Shown here: positions 52,666 to 60,200 of the stretch, piece by piece | Layout: the number at the start of each line of letters is the position of its first letter | Position numbering within the stretch: position 1 is the first letter of the stretch | Source: JAUVKT01 sp942491535 | GTDB taxonomy: Bacteria > Bacteroidota > Bacteroidia > Bacteroidales > VadinHA17 | DNA length: 64,000 nt | Assembly (NCBI GenBank): GCA_942491535.1 | Contig: CALOBV010000020.1 | Coordinates: forward strand, 62,001 to 126,000 | Direction: 5' to 3' | Notes under the pieces: model-generated | Databases searched by the model: none | What the model saw: the letters and a program-made list of their open reading frames with translations, nothing else | Told to the model about the DNA's origin: nothing | Program-made: the position numbers and the translations under genes

Positions 52666-53640
52666 TTATTTATGTCTGACAGTAGTGTAATCTATAAATT
52701 CGGATAATGATGTTTTAAATTCAGACTCTTCATATGTATCTAATATGGCAAAGGCCTTATCCCTGTATTTATCCATCATCCTGGAGGCATAATCGAGTCC
52801 ACCGTTTTCGATAACAAATTGAACAACTTTCTTTACCTCTGCAGATGACTTATGTTTCGACTTAATAATATTCATAATGCGCCTTCTTTCTGAAGGAGAA
52901 ACGTGGCCCAGTGCATGAATCAAAGGAAGGGTCATTTTCTTTTCCCTTATGTCATTTCCGGCAGGCTTTCCAACCATTCCATTGCTCTGATAGTCGAAGA
53001 CATCATCCCTGATCTGAAATGCAATGCCGATGTTTTCACCAAGATCTTTCATGTTTTTGAGTACAAGCGGGTCATCTGTAACCGATTTGGTTCCACTCTC
53101 GGTACACGAAGAAATAAGAGTTGCGGTCTTCATTTTAATAATGTCAAAATAAACCTCCTCGGTTATGTCGAGCTTCCTGGATTTTTGCAATTGAAGCAAC
53201 TCCCCCTTGCTCATAGCCTGAACCGCATTACTGATAATTTCAAGCATATCATACCTGTTCTTTTGAACACTAATAAGAAGGCCCTGGGAGAGAAGATAAT
53301 CACCTACAAGAACAGCAATTTTTGAATTCCAAAGAGCGTTAATCGAAAGAGCCCCTCGCCGTTCCTGTGAGTCATCAACCACATCGTCGTGTACCAGGGT
53401 GGCTGTGTGCAGGAGTTCTATAAATGTAGCTGCCACATATGTGGCCTCATTTATTTTTCCATTCAATCCGGCTGACAGGAAAACGAGAAGCGGCCTCATC
53501 TGTTTTCCTTTTCTGCGAAGGACATAGTTGAGGATGATTTTTAATAATGGAACATCGCTTTGAAAGGTGTCTTTAAAGTAACTTTCAAACTTCTCCATTT
53601 CTTCCTTTACCGGCTTTCTGATGGAAGTGAGCTTTGACAT
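52666..53640 (-). CDS. Polyprenyl (all-trans) diphosphate synthase
   Basis: 324 residues, the usual length for long-chain prenyl synthases (octaprenyl type). The first Asp-rich motif is LVHDDVVDDSQERRG and the second is QIRDDVFDYQ; the basic KGKQMRPLLVFLSAG region is present. It condenses IPP onto an allylic primer, probably for menaquinone side chains. It sits 17 bp upstream of the TlpA-like gene and on the same strand. Confidence 0.92.
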   Translation of the reverse strand: MSKLTSIRKPVKEEMEKFESYFKDTFQSDVPLLKIILNYVLRRKGKQMRPLLVFLSAGLNGKINEATYVAATFIELLHTATLVHDDVVDDSQERRGALSINALWNSKIAVLVGDYLLSQGLLISVQKNRYDMLEIISNAVQAMSKGELLQLQKSRKLDITEEVYFDIIKMKTATLISSCTESGTKSVTDDPLVLKNMKDLGENIGIAFQIRDDVFDYQSNGMVGKPAGNDIREKKMTLPLIHALGHVSPSERRRIMNIIKSKHKSSAEVKKVVQFVIENGGLDYASRMMDKYRDKAFAILDTYEESEFKTSLSEFIDYTTVRHK

Positions 53641-53719
53641 TTAATCTGTTTCTGGGCCAAAGATATAAAAATAGCAACATTAAATAAGGATATTATATAT
53701 CACATTTAAAGAACATGTA

Positions 53720-53750
53720 TTGATATCATTAACATATTTATATATATTTG
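53720..53750 (+). promoter_or_regulatory. Candidate promoter for the second ArsR gene
   Basis: TTG at 53720-53722 and TATATTTG at 53743-53750 are 20 bp apart, fitting the TTTG/TAnnTTTG pattern. Transcription would start near 53757, about 24 bases before the ATG at 53781. Confidence 0.5.
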
Positions 53751-53780
53751 CATCTCAATCTGACCTAAAACTAATTATTA

Positions 53781-54086
53781 ATGAATATGGCCGAAATTAA
53801 GCTCGATCCGGAGCAACTGGATGCCGCCGCAAATATGCTAAAAGCAATAGCACACCCTATGAGGATAGCAATTATTGATTTTCTCCAGGGTGGCGAGGAA
53901 CTGTCTGTTACACAAATACATAAAAAACTGGGAATTGAGCAGTCCACAACTTCTCATCATCTTGGCATATTAAAAGACAAGGGTGTACTGATATCTCGAA
54001 GAGAAGGAAAGAACACTTTTTATTCTCTTAAGCACGAGAATCTTAAGAATATTATAACCTGTGTAAGTATGTGCAAGCAGCACTAG
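53781..54086 (+). CDS. ArsR-type winged helix regulator
   Basis: 101 residues from ATG 53781 (ATG 53787 is two codons later). The helix-turn-helix is LSVTQIHKKLGIEQSTTSHHLGILKDKGVLISRREG with IAHPMRIAIIDFL in front. The C-terminus ITCVSMCKQH has two Cys and a His that might bind metal. It differs from the ArsR at 4328, which carries Cys in the other helix. Its 3' end overlaps lspA by four bases in convergent orientation. Confidence 0.85.
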   Translation: MNMAEIKLDPEQLDAAANMLKAIAHPMRIAIIDFLQGGEELSVTQIHKKLGIEQSTTSHHLGILKDKGVLISRREGKNTFYSLKHENLKNIITCVSMCKQH

Positions 54087-54691
54087 TTGTTTTCTCTGAA
54101 AAATCTTTTCTGGAAAAGAATAATTGTAAAAACACCAACCGTTACAGCACTGTCGGCCAGATTAAATATAGGCCTGAAAAAAATAAACGACTCACCGGGT
54201 TTAAAGGGCGACCACTCAGGCCAGGTACCTTGCAGTACGGGAAAATATAGCATATCAACAACTCTTCCATGCAAGAAGGATGAATAGCCTCCTCCTTCAG
54301 GAAACATTCTGGCAGGTTCAAAATAACTTTCAGAAAATATTATTCCATAAAAAGCACTATCGATAAGATTACCTATGGCTCCTGCCATAATTGCACTGAT
54401 TGCCAGCACCAGCCCGGCGCTCACTTTATTTTTTATAAGAAAAGAAATATACCATCCTATTCCGATTATTGCACTCAGTCTGAAAAGGCTGAGTATTAGT
54501 TTGCCTGTTTTCCCACCAAGCTCCATCCCAAAGGCCATGCCGTTATTCTCAATAAAGTGCAGGATAAACCACCTGCCTATAATATGATGCTCCTGCCCAA
54601 TAACCATTGTGGTTTTAACCCATATTTTGAATACCTGGTCTATAAGTAGAATCGCCAGGATTAATATTACAGACTTACTTTTGATAGACAT
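54083..54691 (-). CDS. lspA: Lipoprotein signal peptidase (signal peptidase II)
   Basis: 202 residues from ATG 54691; a TTG at 54715 would add eight residues. Four membrane helices are present and the catalytic Asp motifs are GNLIDSAFYG and FNLADSAVTVG. The insertion between them (GIIFSESYFEPARMFPEGGG region) is longer than in Escherichia coli and seen in Bacteroidota. It cleaves lipoprotein signal peptides; several lipoproteins in this window carry matching signals. Confidence 0.92.
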   Translation of the reverse strand: MSIKSKSVILILAILLIDQVFKIWVKTTMVIGQEHHIIGRWFILHFIENNGMAFGMELGGKTGKLILSLFRLSAIIGIGWYISFLIKNKVSAGLVLAISAIMAGAIGNLIDSAFYGIIFSESYFEPARMFPEGGGYSSFLHGRVVDMLYFPVLQGTWPEWSPFKPGESFIFFRPIFNLADSAVTVGVFTIILFQKRFFRENN

Positions 54692-54787
54692 ATTTCTCAA
54701 ATTTTGAGGTCGCAAAATACTAATTAATTATATAATTACTGACAAAATTCTGTCTGCAACTATAAAATAACGTTGTGAGAAAAGTCT

Positions 54788-54937
54788 TTATACAGGCAGG
54801 TCTTTGATTCTTATTAACCTGTGTCCGAATAATATCAATATCCATAGCCAGAGGATTATGCATAACCTTGGAACAAGTGATTCAGAAACTCTCCGGCCAG
54901 GATAAAAACACCTGTTTATATAAATTTTAAAGTCCAT
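54788..54937 (-). CDS. Small hydrophobic ORF, 49 residues
   Basis: A frame from ATG 54937 (inside the last codons of creD, in another frame) to TAA 54788 gives 49 residues with one clear hydrophobic helix (LCIILWLWILILFG, residues about 25-38) flanked by basic residues (PGRRVS, HRLIRIKDL). It sits in the 235-bp gap between creD and lspA. No family is recognised. It may be a small membrane protein, a remnant or chance. Confidence 0.35.
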   Translation of the reverse strand: MDFKIYINRCFYPGRRVSESLVPRLCIILWLWILILFGHRLIRIKDLPV

Positions 54938-56231
54938 TTTTTCTGAAAATATCAGTTCTGCTCGTTAGCCACATAATTCCGGCAAGTCCAATAAATAGGC
55001 CGATATTACCAGCCAGGTACGCAAATTCATTTAACGAAAGAAGGAAGTAAAGGAAGGCGTATAATACTATTAGCATTAGGGCTATTATCAGTGTTTTTTT
55101 TCTGTCGCCAAGAAGGGATCCGGAGAATATTGAAACAAGCAGGATAATTGATGCTGACGCAACAAGGTAGGCTGCGTTAAATCCTATATGTTCGCTTAGT
55201 GCATTCAGGAGTGAAAAAAACAAAACCAGGGCCAGCGACACCAGGAAATAACTGAATATATGAATCCGTTTATCTGAAGATACTTCTATAAACAGAAGCA
55301 CCAGAAAGGTAAAAGCAATAAACAGTAAACCATATTTGGAACTGCGTTCAGATTTTTGGTAGTGGTCTACCCCAAGTATCATATCTGCTCCGAACGATTC
55401 CTCGGTGATATCATGAATTGGTCCTATCCATTCCTGGGGAAAGTTTCTGTTCAGATGTGTTACTATCCAGTTTGCCTTAAATCCTGATTCATTTATTTCC
55501 CGGCTTGCCGGAATAAAGGCACCATTAAACGAAGGAGATGGCCAGCTTGAAGTAAGAATTACATTAGTGCTTTTACCAACAGGGGTAAAAGACAATCCGT
55601 CCGAACCCTTAATATCAAAGTCAAGATCAAAATCAAGTTCTTCCCCTGGTTTTGGAGAAACAGGAAAAGTTAATCCTGACTGGAAAATATCATGGTCAAT
55701 TAATCCGGGATCAGCATGAATTTTGTTATTGTCGAAGTTAACGATCACCTGGTCTACAAGTCCACGGTTATCGCTTATCCCCATGCTTAGATAAGCCTGG
55801 TCCCACAATGCCGTGTAGTTATCTCTTAGTCGTTCCGGAATATCGATCTTGCCGCTTATTTTGATATTGGCAGTATAGATAACCGTTTCATAAATGCTCT
55901 TATATCTTATTTCAGGATCTATGTTTGCCATAACACTTAGGTCGTTTGGCAGTATATGCCAGATCCTTTCAACAGGGTTCTTGTCAGAATTTTTTTCTGA
56001 AGGCTCTCTGTAGACAGGAATATTTAATACCGGACCGGTAATTGTTTGTCTTTGTCCCCACTGTTCTGCTATTTCCTTTCTCACCGTATTTGAATTGCTT
56101 TCACGCTCACTGATAACCATCTTAATTAATTGAAGGGGTATAAGGAAAAGGATGGCCATTGTGCCAAGGAGGAACAATTTAACTGTCATACTTTCGTACC
56201 ATTTAGTTTGATTTTGTTTTTCTTTTGTCAT
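54927..56231 (-). CDS. Inner membrane protein CreD-like
   Basis: 434 residues. An N-terminal membrane helix (about residues 13-33), a large periplasmic domain (about 35-300) and four to five C-terminal helices follow the CreD order; the family start is the KLFLLGTMAILFLIPLQLIKMVISER segment with the following REIAEQWG and QTITGPVLNIPV. CreD is linked to envelope stress and colicin E2 tolerance. Here it shares a palindromic site with the upstream gene at 57219 and lies near the HTH_34 regulator at 56284. Confidence 0.85.
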   Translation of the reverse strand: MTKEKQNQTKWYESMTVKLFLLGTMAILFLIPLQLIKMVISERESNSNTVRKEIAEQWGQRQTITGPVLNIPVYREPSEKNSDKNPVERIWHILPNDLSVMANIDPEIRYKSIYETVIYTANIKISGKIDIPERLRDNYTALWDQAYLSMGISDNRGLVDQVIVNFDNNKIHADPGLIDHDIFQSGLTFPVSPKPGEELDFDLDFDIKGSDGLSFTPVGKSTNVILTSSWPSPSFNGAFIPASREINESGFKANWIVTHLNRNFPQEWIGPIHDITEESFGADMILGVDHYQKSERSSKYGLLFIAFTFLVLLFIEVSSDKRIHIFSYFLVSLALVLFFSLLNALSEHIGFNAAYLVASASIILLVSIFSGSLLGDRKKTLIIALMLIVLYAFLYFLLSLNEFAYLAGNIGLFIGLAGIMWLTSRTDIFRKNGL

Positions 56232-56250
56232 GGTGTTTCGGATTAAAAGT

Positions 56251-56267
56251 ACTTTGATCTACAAAGT
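56251..56267. promoter_or_regulatory. HTH_34 operator candidate in front of creD
   Basis: ACTTTG at 56251-56256 and CAAAGT at 56262-56267 are perfect 6-bp arms around ATCTA, 20 bp before the creD ATG (56231). The same palindrome, with CG instead of AT, is at 57232-57248 in front of the other gene of the cluster. Confidence 0.6.
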
Positions 56268-56283
56268 GAATGATTAAAAAAAA

Positions 56284-56580
56284 TTAACTGGTTTTTATTA
56301 TTTCTTCAAGAGCGGAGAGGTGCCGGCTAAATACCTCTTTCCCATGCTTTGTTGCCGAATAAGTTGTTTTGGGTTTTCGCCCTACAAACTGCTTTTTTAC
56401 CTCTATTAATTTATTGCTTTCAAGTGCCTTAAGGTGACTGGCAAGATTCCCATCCGTAACATTTAGAAGCTCTTTCAGGCTATTGAAGTCAATACTCTTG
56501 TTTACAACCAGGGCCGACATTATACCCAGGCGTATTCTGTTTTCCAGGAGTTTATCGAGCCTGTTTAAGATGTTTTTCAT
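56284..56580 (-). CDS. HTH_34 winged helix transcriptional regulator
   Basis: 98 residues with an N-terminal winged helix and no sensor domain. The DNA-binding region is LGIMSALVVNKSIDFNSLKELLNVTDGNLASHLKALESNKLIEVKKQFVGRKPKTTYSATKHG, the PF13601 type. It lies between creD (56231) and the membrane protein gene (56596), with a 15-bp gap to the latter. The matching palindromes in front of both flanking genes make it the likely regulator. Confidence 0.85.
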   Translation of the reverse strand: MKNILNRLDKLLENRIRLGIMSALVVNKSIDFNSLKELLNVTDGNLASHLKALESNKLIEVKKQFVGRKPKTTYSATKHGKEVFSRHLSALEEIIKTS

Positions 56581-56595
56581 TTTTATTCTCCTGGT

Positions 56596-57219
56596 TTAAT
56601 TATACTTTCGGTGAAGAATTATTCCATAGAGAATATGCAGAATACTAAAGCCCAGAACCCAGAATAATAATCCATATACTGGCAGAAATCCGGCAGCAAT
56701 ACCCAGGATAAGCTCAAATATACCGAGGTATTGAACCTCATCGAAGGTGAATTTGCCGGCGTTTACCAATGCCATCCCATAGAAACATAGCATTGCAGAA
56801 ACAAGATATTCGGGATTATTATTTATTAGTAAAACGATAATAAAAAGAGCTCCAAAAACAAGGGGAATGGAAAGACCAACCAACAGTCTTTTTGTTACAG
56901 GTCCCCATAAGGGGCTTTCTTTTTTCCTGCTTTTTATCAGAGCAAAATAATAGGCTATACCAATAGCTGCAATAAGTACTAAAATTGCGTCAATAGCAAG
57001 TAGTGTTCCGGCTTCCCGGCCAATACTTTCTGCCTGTATTAGCAGCCCGGTACCCGGATTAACCCTGTTTATAATAAGCAGGGCAAAACTCGCCCCAATT
57101 AATGCAAGAATTCCAATAAATACCCCAGAAAGACCACTCAGGGATAAGAATCGTGATGATTCTTCCATAATTTTTCTGATTGCCTTTAAATCGTCGCTAT
57201 GATTATTTTTGTTTTCCAT
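56596..57219 (-). CDS. Membrane protein of unknown function in the CreD/HTH_34 cluster
   Basis: 207 residues. A hydrophilic N-terminus (about 1-28) precedes five to six membrane helices (for example VFIGILALIGASFALLIINR and VFGALFIIVLLINNN). No named family is recognised. It is the promoter-proximal gene of a set with the HTH_34 regulator and CreD and carries one of two copies of the ACTTTG...CAAAGT palindrome 12 bp before its ATG. Confidence 0.7.
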   Translation of the reverse strand: MENKNNHSDDLKAIRKIMEESSRFLSLSGLSGVFIGILALIGASFALLIINRVNPGTGLLIQAESIGREAGTLLAIDAILVLIAAIGIAYYFALIKSRKKESPLWGPVTKRLLVGLSIPLVFGALFIIVLLINNNPEYLVSAMLCFYGMALVNAGKFTFDEVQYLGIFELILGIAAGFLPVYGLLFWVLGFSILHILYGIILHRKYN

Positions 57220-57231
57220 GGTTCTAAAAGT

Positions 57232-57248
57232 ACTTTGCGCTACAAAGT
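57232..57248. promoter_or_regulatory. HTH_34 operator candidate in front of the 57219 gene
   Basis: ACTTTG at 57232-57237 and CAAAGT at 57243-57248 flank CGCTA, 12 bp before the ATG. The identical arms and spacing, together with AAGT just outside the left arm in both copies, match the creD site at 56251-56267. Confidence 0.6.
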
Positions 57249-57377
57249 ATGACTAATTAATTAATTATCAAAAAAAATTGAGTAATAAATTATTTGATTC
57301 CGGGAATAATTCCAGTTAAATTTACTGTATGAGTCAGAAAAAATTTAAACAACGAATGGCGGAAGGTTGCTTCGGCA

Positions 57378-58148
57378 ATGTATATTAAACCGGTTGATTC
57401 AAAGATTTTAGGATCGGTTCAAATTGATGTTACAGACCTTGAGAAATATATTTCTGAAAAGAGAAAGCAGGGCGTGAAGATTACGCCGACACATATATTT
57501 ACCCTTATTTTTGCCAGGGGTTTGAAAACAGAGGTTCCTGAATTAAATAGTTTTGTAAGGAGGGGCAGGATTGTTGGTAAGAAAACGGTAGATGCGATGA
57601 TAAGCGTTTTACTGGAGGGAGAAGAAATGAGCTCTGTAAAAGTACCCTCGGCCGAGAAAATGAACCTCCAGGAGCTGTCTGAATTTTTAACATCTAATAT
57701 TCAGGACACGCGAAGCGGTAAAGAAAGTAAAGCCATGAGAAAGAAGGGCATGCTGGCAAGAATACCCTGGCCCTTCAGGAGGATGGTGTATTTAATAATT
57801 AAGCAGCTTACAATAAACTGGGGCCTTTCTTTTGCAGGTCTTTCTGCCAGCAACTATGGGTCCTTTGTTGTTGCAAATATTGGAACAATAGGCCTTGATG
57901 TAGGGTATCCGGCTCTTTTCCCAACTTCAAATGTAGCCCTTGTTGTTACCCTGGGCAGCATAAGCAAAAAGGCCGTAGTTATTGATGATGAAATTGTCGT
58001 TCGAAGGGTTATGACACTTGGTGTGGCAATGGACCACAGGGTTGTAGATGCGTCGCATGGAGGTAAATTGTTCAGGTTTACCAGGCAGATGTTAAGAAAT
58101 ATAGAAGTGCTTGAAAAAAGACCTGACGAGGACAAACTGCAAGAGTAA
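57378..58148 (+). CDS. 2-oxo acid dehydrogenase acyltransferase-like (E2 catalytic domain only)
   Basis: 256 residues, made of the CoA-dependent acyltransferase core with no lipoyl or binding domain. Family marks include FLTSNIQDTRSG-like, LSASNYGSFVVANIGTIGLDVGYPALFPTSNVAL and the active-site segment VAMDHRVVDASHGG (canonical DHRxxDG, here Ala at the last position). A start at ATG 57378 is listed; ATG 57329 in another frame (MSQKKFKQRMAEGCFGN) runs into a stop after 19 codons and looks like the true N-terminus joined by a single-base frameshift. The acyl donor is unknown. Confidence 0.65.
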   Translation: MYIKPVDSKILGSVQIDVTDLEKYISEKRKQGVKITPTHIFTLIFARGLKTEVPELNSFVRRGRIVGKKTVDAMISVLLEGEEMSSVKVPSAEKMNLQELSEFLTSNIQDTRSGKESKAMRKKGMLARIPWPFRRMVYLIIKQLTINWGLSFAGLSASNYGSFVVANIGTIGLDVGYPALFPTSNVALVVTLGSISKKAVVIDDEIVVRRVMTLGVAMDHRVVDASHGGKLFRFTRQMLRNIEVLEKRPDEDKLQE

Positions 58149-58153
58149 AGCCG

Positions 58154-58525
58154 ATGGGAAAAGTTATTCATAAAATCATTAAACATGACGACAGCGAATA
58201 TATATTTCGCGAGTTTAAGGGTGTGATTTCAATCGAAGATATTATGGACTCCTTTGTATATATATTGAAAGAGAACATGATCAGTCACGATTGCAGTGGT
58301 ATTCTCACCGACCTGAGGGATGCTGATATAGATTTTAACATGAACACATTTAGAAAACTGCTTATATACATAAAAAGCAATCCCAGGCTTATTGGTCTTA
58401 AAATAGCAGTAGTAGTAGATTCAGCAGAGAAGATAGTTTTCCCAATGATCGCTTCAAACGAACCAGACCTTTTGATCCAGCCATTCAGCACAATAGAGCT
58501 GGCTACAAGATGGATAACACAGTAA
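58154..58525 (+). CDS. STAS/SpoIIAA-like small protein
   Basis: 123 residues. An alternating beta-alpha pattern (EYIFREFKGVIS, SGILTDLRDADIDF, IGLKIAVVVDSAEKIVFPMIA) matches STAS-like domains of the SpoIIAA/SEC14 type with the SGILTDLRDA loop. It is 5 bp after the acyltransferase gene and likely co-transcribed. The phosphorylatable Ser of true anti-anti-sigma factors is not evident. The HATPase protein at 42957 might be a partner by type only. Confidence 0.55.
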   Translation: MGKVIHKIIKHDDSEYIFREFKGVISIEDIMDSFVYILKENMISHDCSGILTDLRDADIDFNMNTFRKLLIYIKSNPRLIGLKIAVVVDSAEKIVFPMIASNEPDLLIQPFSTIELATRWITQ

Positions 58526-58588
58526 AGATTATTTAACTATACTTTAACAATTTTCTTCTTAGATGGTTATAGCTATCAGTGTATAATC

Positions 58589-58608
58589 AATTAACTTGCA
58601 AGTTAATT
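58589..58608. promoter_or_regulatory. 20-bp perfect palindrome upstream of tldD
   Basis: AATTAACTTG at 58589-58598 is followed directly by its exact reverse complement, CAAGTTAATT, with no loop. It ends 25 bp before the ATG at 58634. It could be a protein-binding site or the stem of a small terminator for the upstream gene. No regulator is evident. Confidence 0.4.
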
Positions 58609-58633
58609 TGATTAATAATATAAGATTTAAGAG

Positions 58634-60160
58634 ATGAATCTTAACAGGAGTAGCTTTTTAAAGACCGGAGGAGTGGCGGTTACCGGCACTGTTTTGCTGC
58701 CTCCTTTTTTGAAGTCGTGTAACAATATTCAATTAAATTCTGACGTGAAAAATTATCTGGAACATTTTGAGGTTTCTGCAGAAACCTTACAAAAAGTAAT
58801 TGAAGCAGCAATGTCGAAAGGCGGCTCCTATGCTGATCTTTTTTTCGAGCATAAAATAAGCAATAGCCTGGGGCTTGAAGACGGGAAGGTAAACAGGGCT
58901 TTTTCCAATGTTGATTATGGAGTTGGAATAAGGGTTCTGAATGGAGATCAGACAGGCTTTGCATACTCCGAAGCGATTACCTCCGAGGCAATGATTAAAG
59001 CGGCAAAAATGGCTGCGTCGATTGCAAACCAGGCCAGGGATTATGAGCCTCTTGATATTAGTGAAAAACAACCACAGGCCTATTACAATATATCCAGGGA
59101 GTGGGAGGATGTTTCGATTAAGGAGAAAATTCCCTTTGTGCAAAAAATTAACGACAGGGTATTTGAACTCGACGAAAAGGTGATAAAAGTAAATGCCTTT
59201 TTAAACGATGAGACATCATACGTTCTGTTTTTTAATTCCGAAGGCAGGCTTACTTACGATTACAGGCCCCTCGTGAGCTTTGGTGTGGTTTCAATTATGC
59301 AAAAAGAGAATCAGATTGAAAACAACTATTCGGCCCGCTCTTTCAGAAAGGGATTTGAATGGCTTAACGACGACCTCGTTAATGAACTTGCCGTGGAGAC
59401 TGTAGGTCGAACCAACTTACTGTTCGATGCAACTAAACCAAAGGCGGGAGAGATGCCTGTGGTTATGGGCGCCGGAGGATCAGGCATCCTGCTTCATGAA
59501 GCGATTGGACATACCTTTGAAGCCGATTTTAATCGTAAGGGCGAATCGATCTTCAGCGATAAGATGGGAAAGAAAATAGCAGAAGATTTTATTAATATCA
59601 TTGACGACGGAACACTTATAAATAACAGGGGATCTCTGAATATCGACGATGAAGGCAATGATGTTGAGAAAACCTATCTTGTAAAGGATGGTGTTCTGAA
59701 TAGCTATATACACGACAGGATTAGCGCCAGGCATTATAATGTTGACCCTACGGGCAATGGCAGAAGAGAATCTTTCAGGCATATTCCCCTGCCCAGAATG
59801 AGATCTACATATATGGAAGCAGGGCCTTATTCGAAAGAAGACCTGCTGTCTAATGTTGATTATGGGGTATATGTCGATAATTTCAGTAACGGACAGGTTA
59901 AAATAGGAGCCGGTGACTTCACTTTCTTTGTAAAGTCAGGCTACCTCGTTGAAAAAGGGAAGCTTACCCGTCCCATAAAGGATATTAATATAATTGGGAA
60001 TGGCCCCCAGGCACTTGCCGATATTACAATGGCTGCCGATGACTATCTTATTGATAATGGAACATGGATGTGTGGAAAAGGAGGACAATCTGTTCCTGTA
60101 ACATGTGGACTGCCTTCGGTTCTGGTAAAAAAACTTACAGTAGGTGGAACAAACGCCTGA
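58634..60160 (+). CDS. TldD-family metallopeptidase with an export-like N-terminus
   Basis: 508 residues. The zinc motif HEAIGH starts at His288 (LLHEAIGHTFEADF). The C-terminal half has the TldD glycine-rich strands. It forms a TldD/TldE heterodimer that degrades unfolded peptides and processes small peptides such as microcin B17 in Escherichia coli. Unlike that cytosolic enzyme, the first 30 residues, MNLNRSSFLKTGGVAVTGTVLLPPFLKSC, look like a Tat- or lipoprotein-type signal (NRSSFLK with a hydrophobic core and terminal Cys29). The partner gene follows 40 bp downstream. Confidence 0.88.
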   Translation: MNLNRSSFLKTGGVAVTGTVLLPPFLKSCNNIQLNSDVKNYLEHFEVSAETLQKVIEAAMSKGGSYADLFFEHKISNSLGLEDGKVNRAFSNVDYGVGIRVLNGDQTGFAYSEAITSEAMIKAAKMAASIANQARDYEPLDISEKQPQAYYNISREWEDVSIKEKIPFVQKINDRVFELDEKVIKVNAFLNDETSYVLFFNSEGRLTYDYRPLVSFGVVSIMQKENQIENNYSARSFRKGFEWLNDDLVNELAVETVGRTNLLFDATKPKAGEMPVVMGAGGSGILLHEAIGHTFEADFNRKGESIFSDKMGKKIAEDFINIIDDGTLINNRGSLNIDDEGNDVEKTYLVKDGVLNSYIHDRISARHYNVDPTGNGRRESFRHIPLPRMRSTYMEAGPYSKEDLLSNVDYGVYVDNFSNGQVKIGAGDFTFFVKSGYLVEKGKLTRPIKDINIIGNGPQALADITMAADDYLIDNGTWMCGKGGQSVPVTCGLPSVLVKKLTVGGTNA

Positions 60161-60200
60161 TAGATTAAAAAATTCTTTTCTAAAATTCAAATTTTACATA

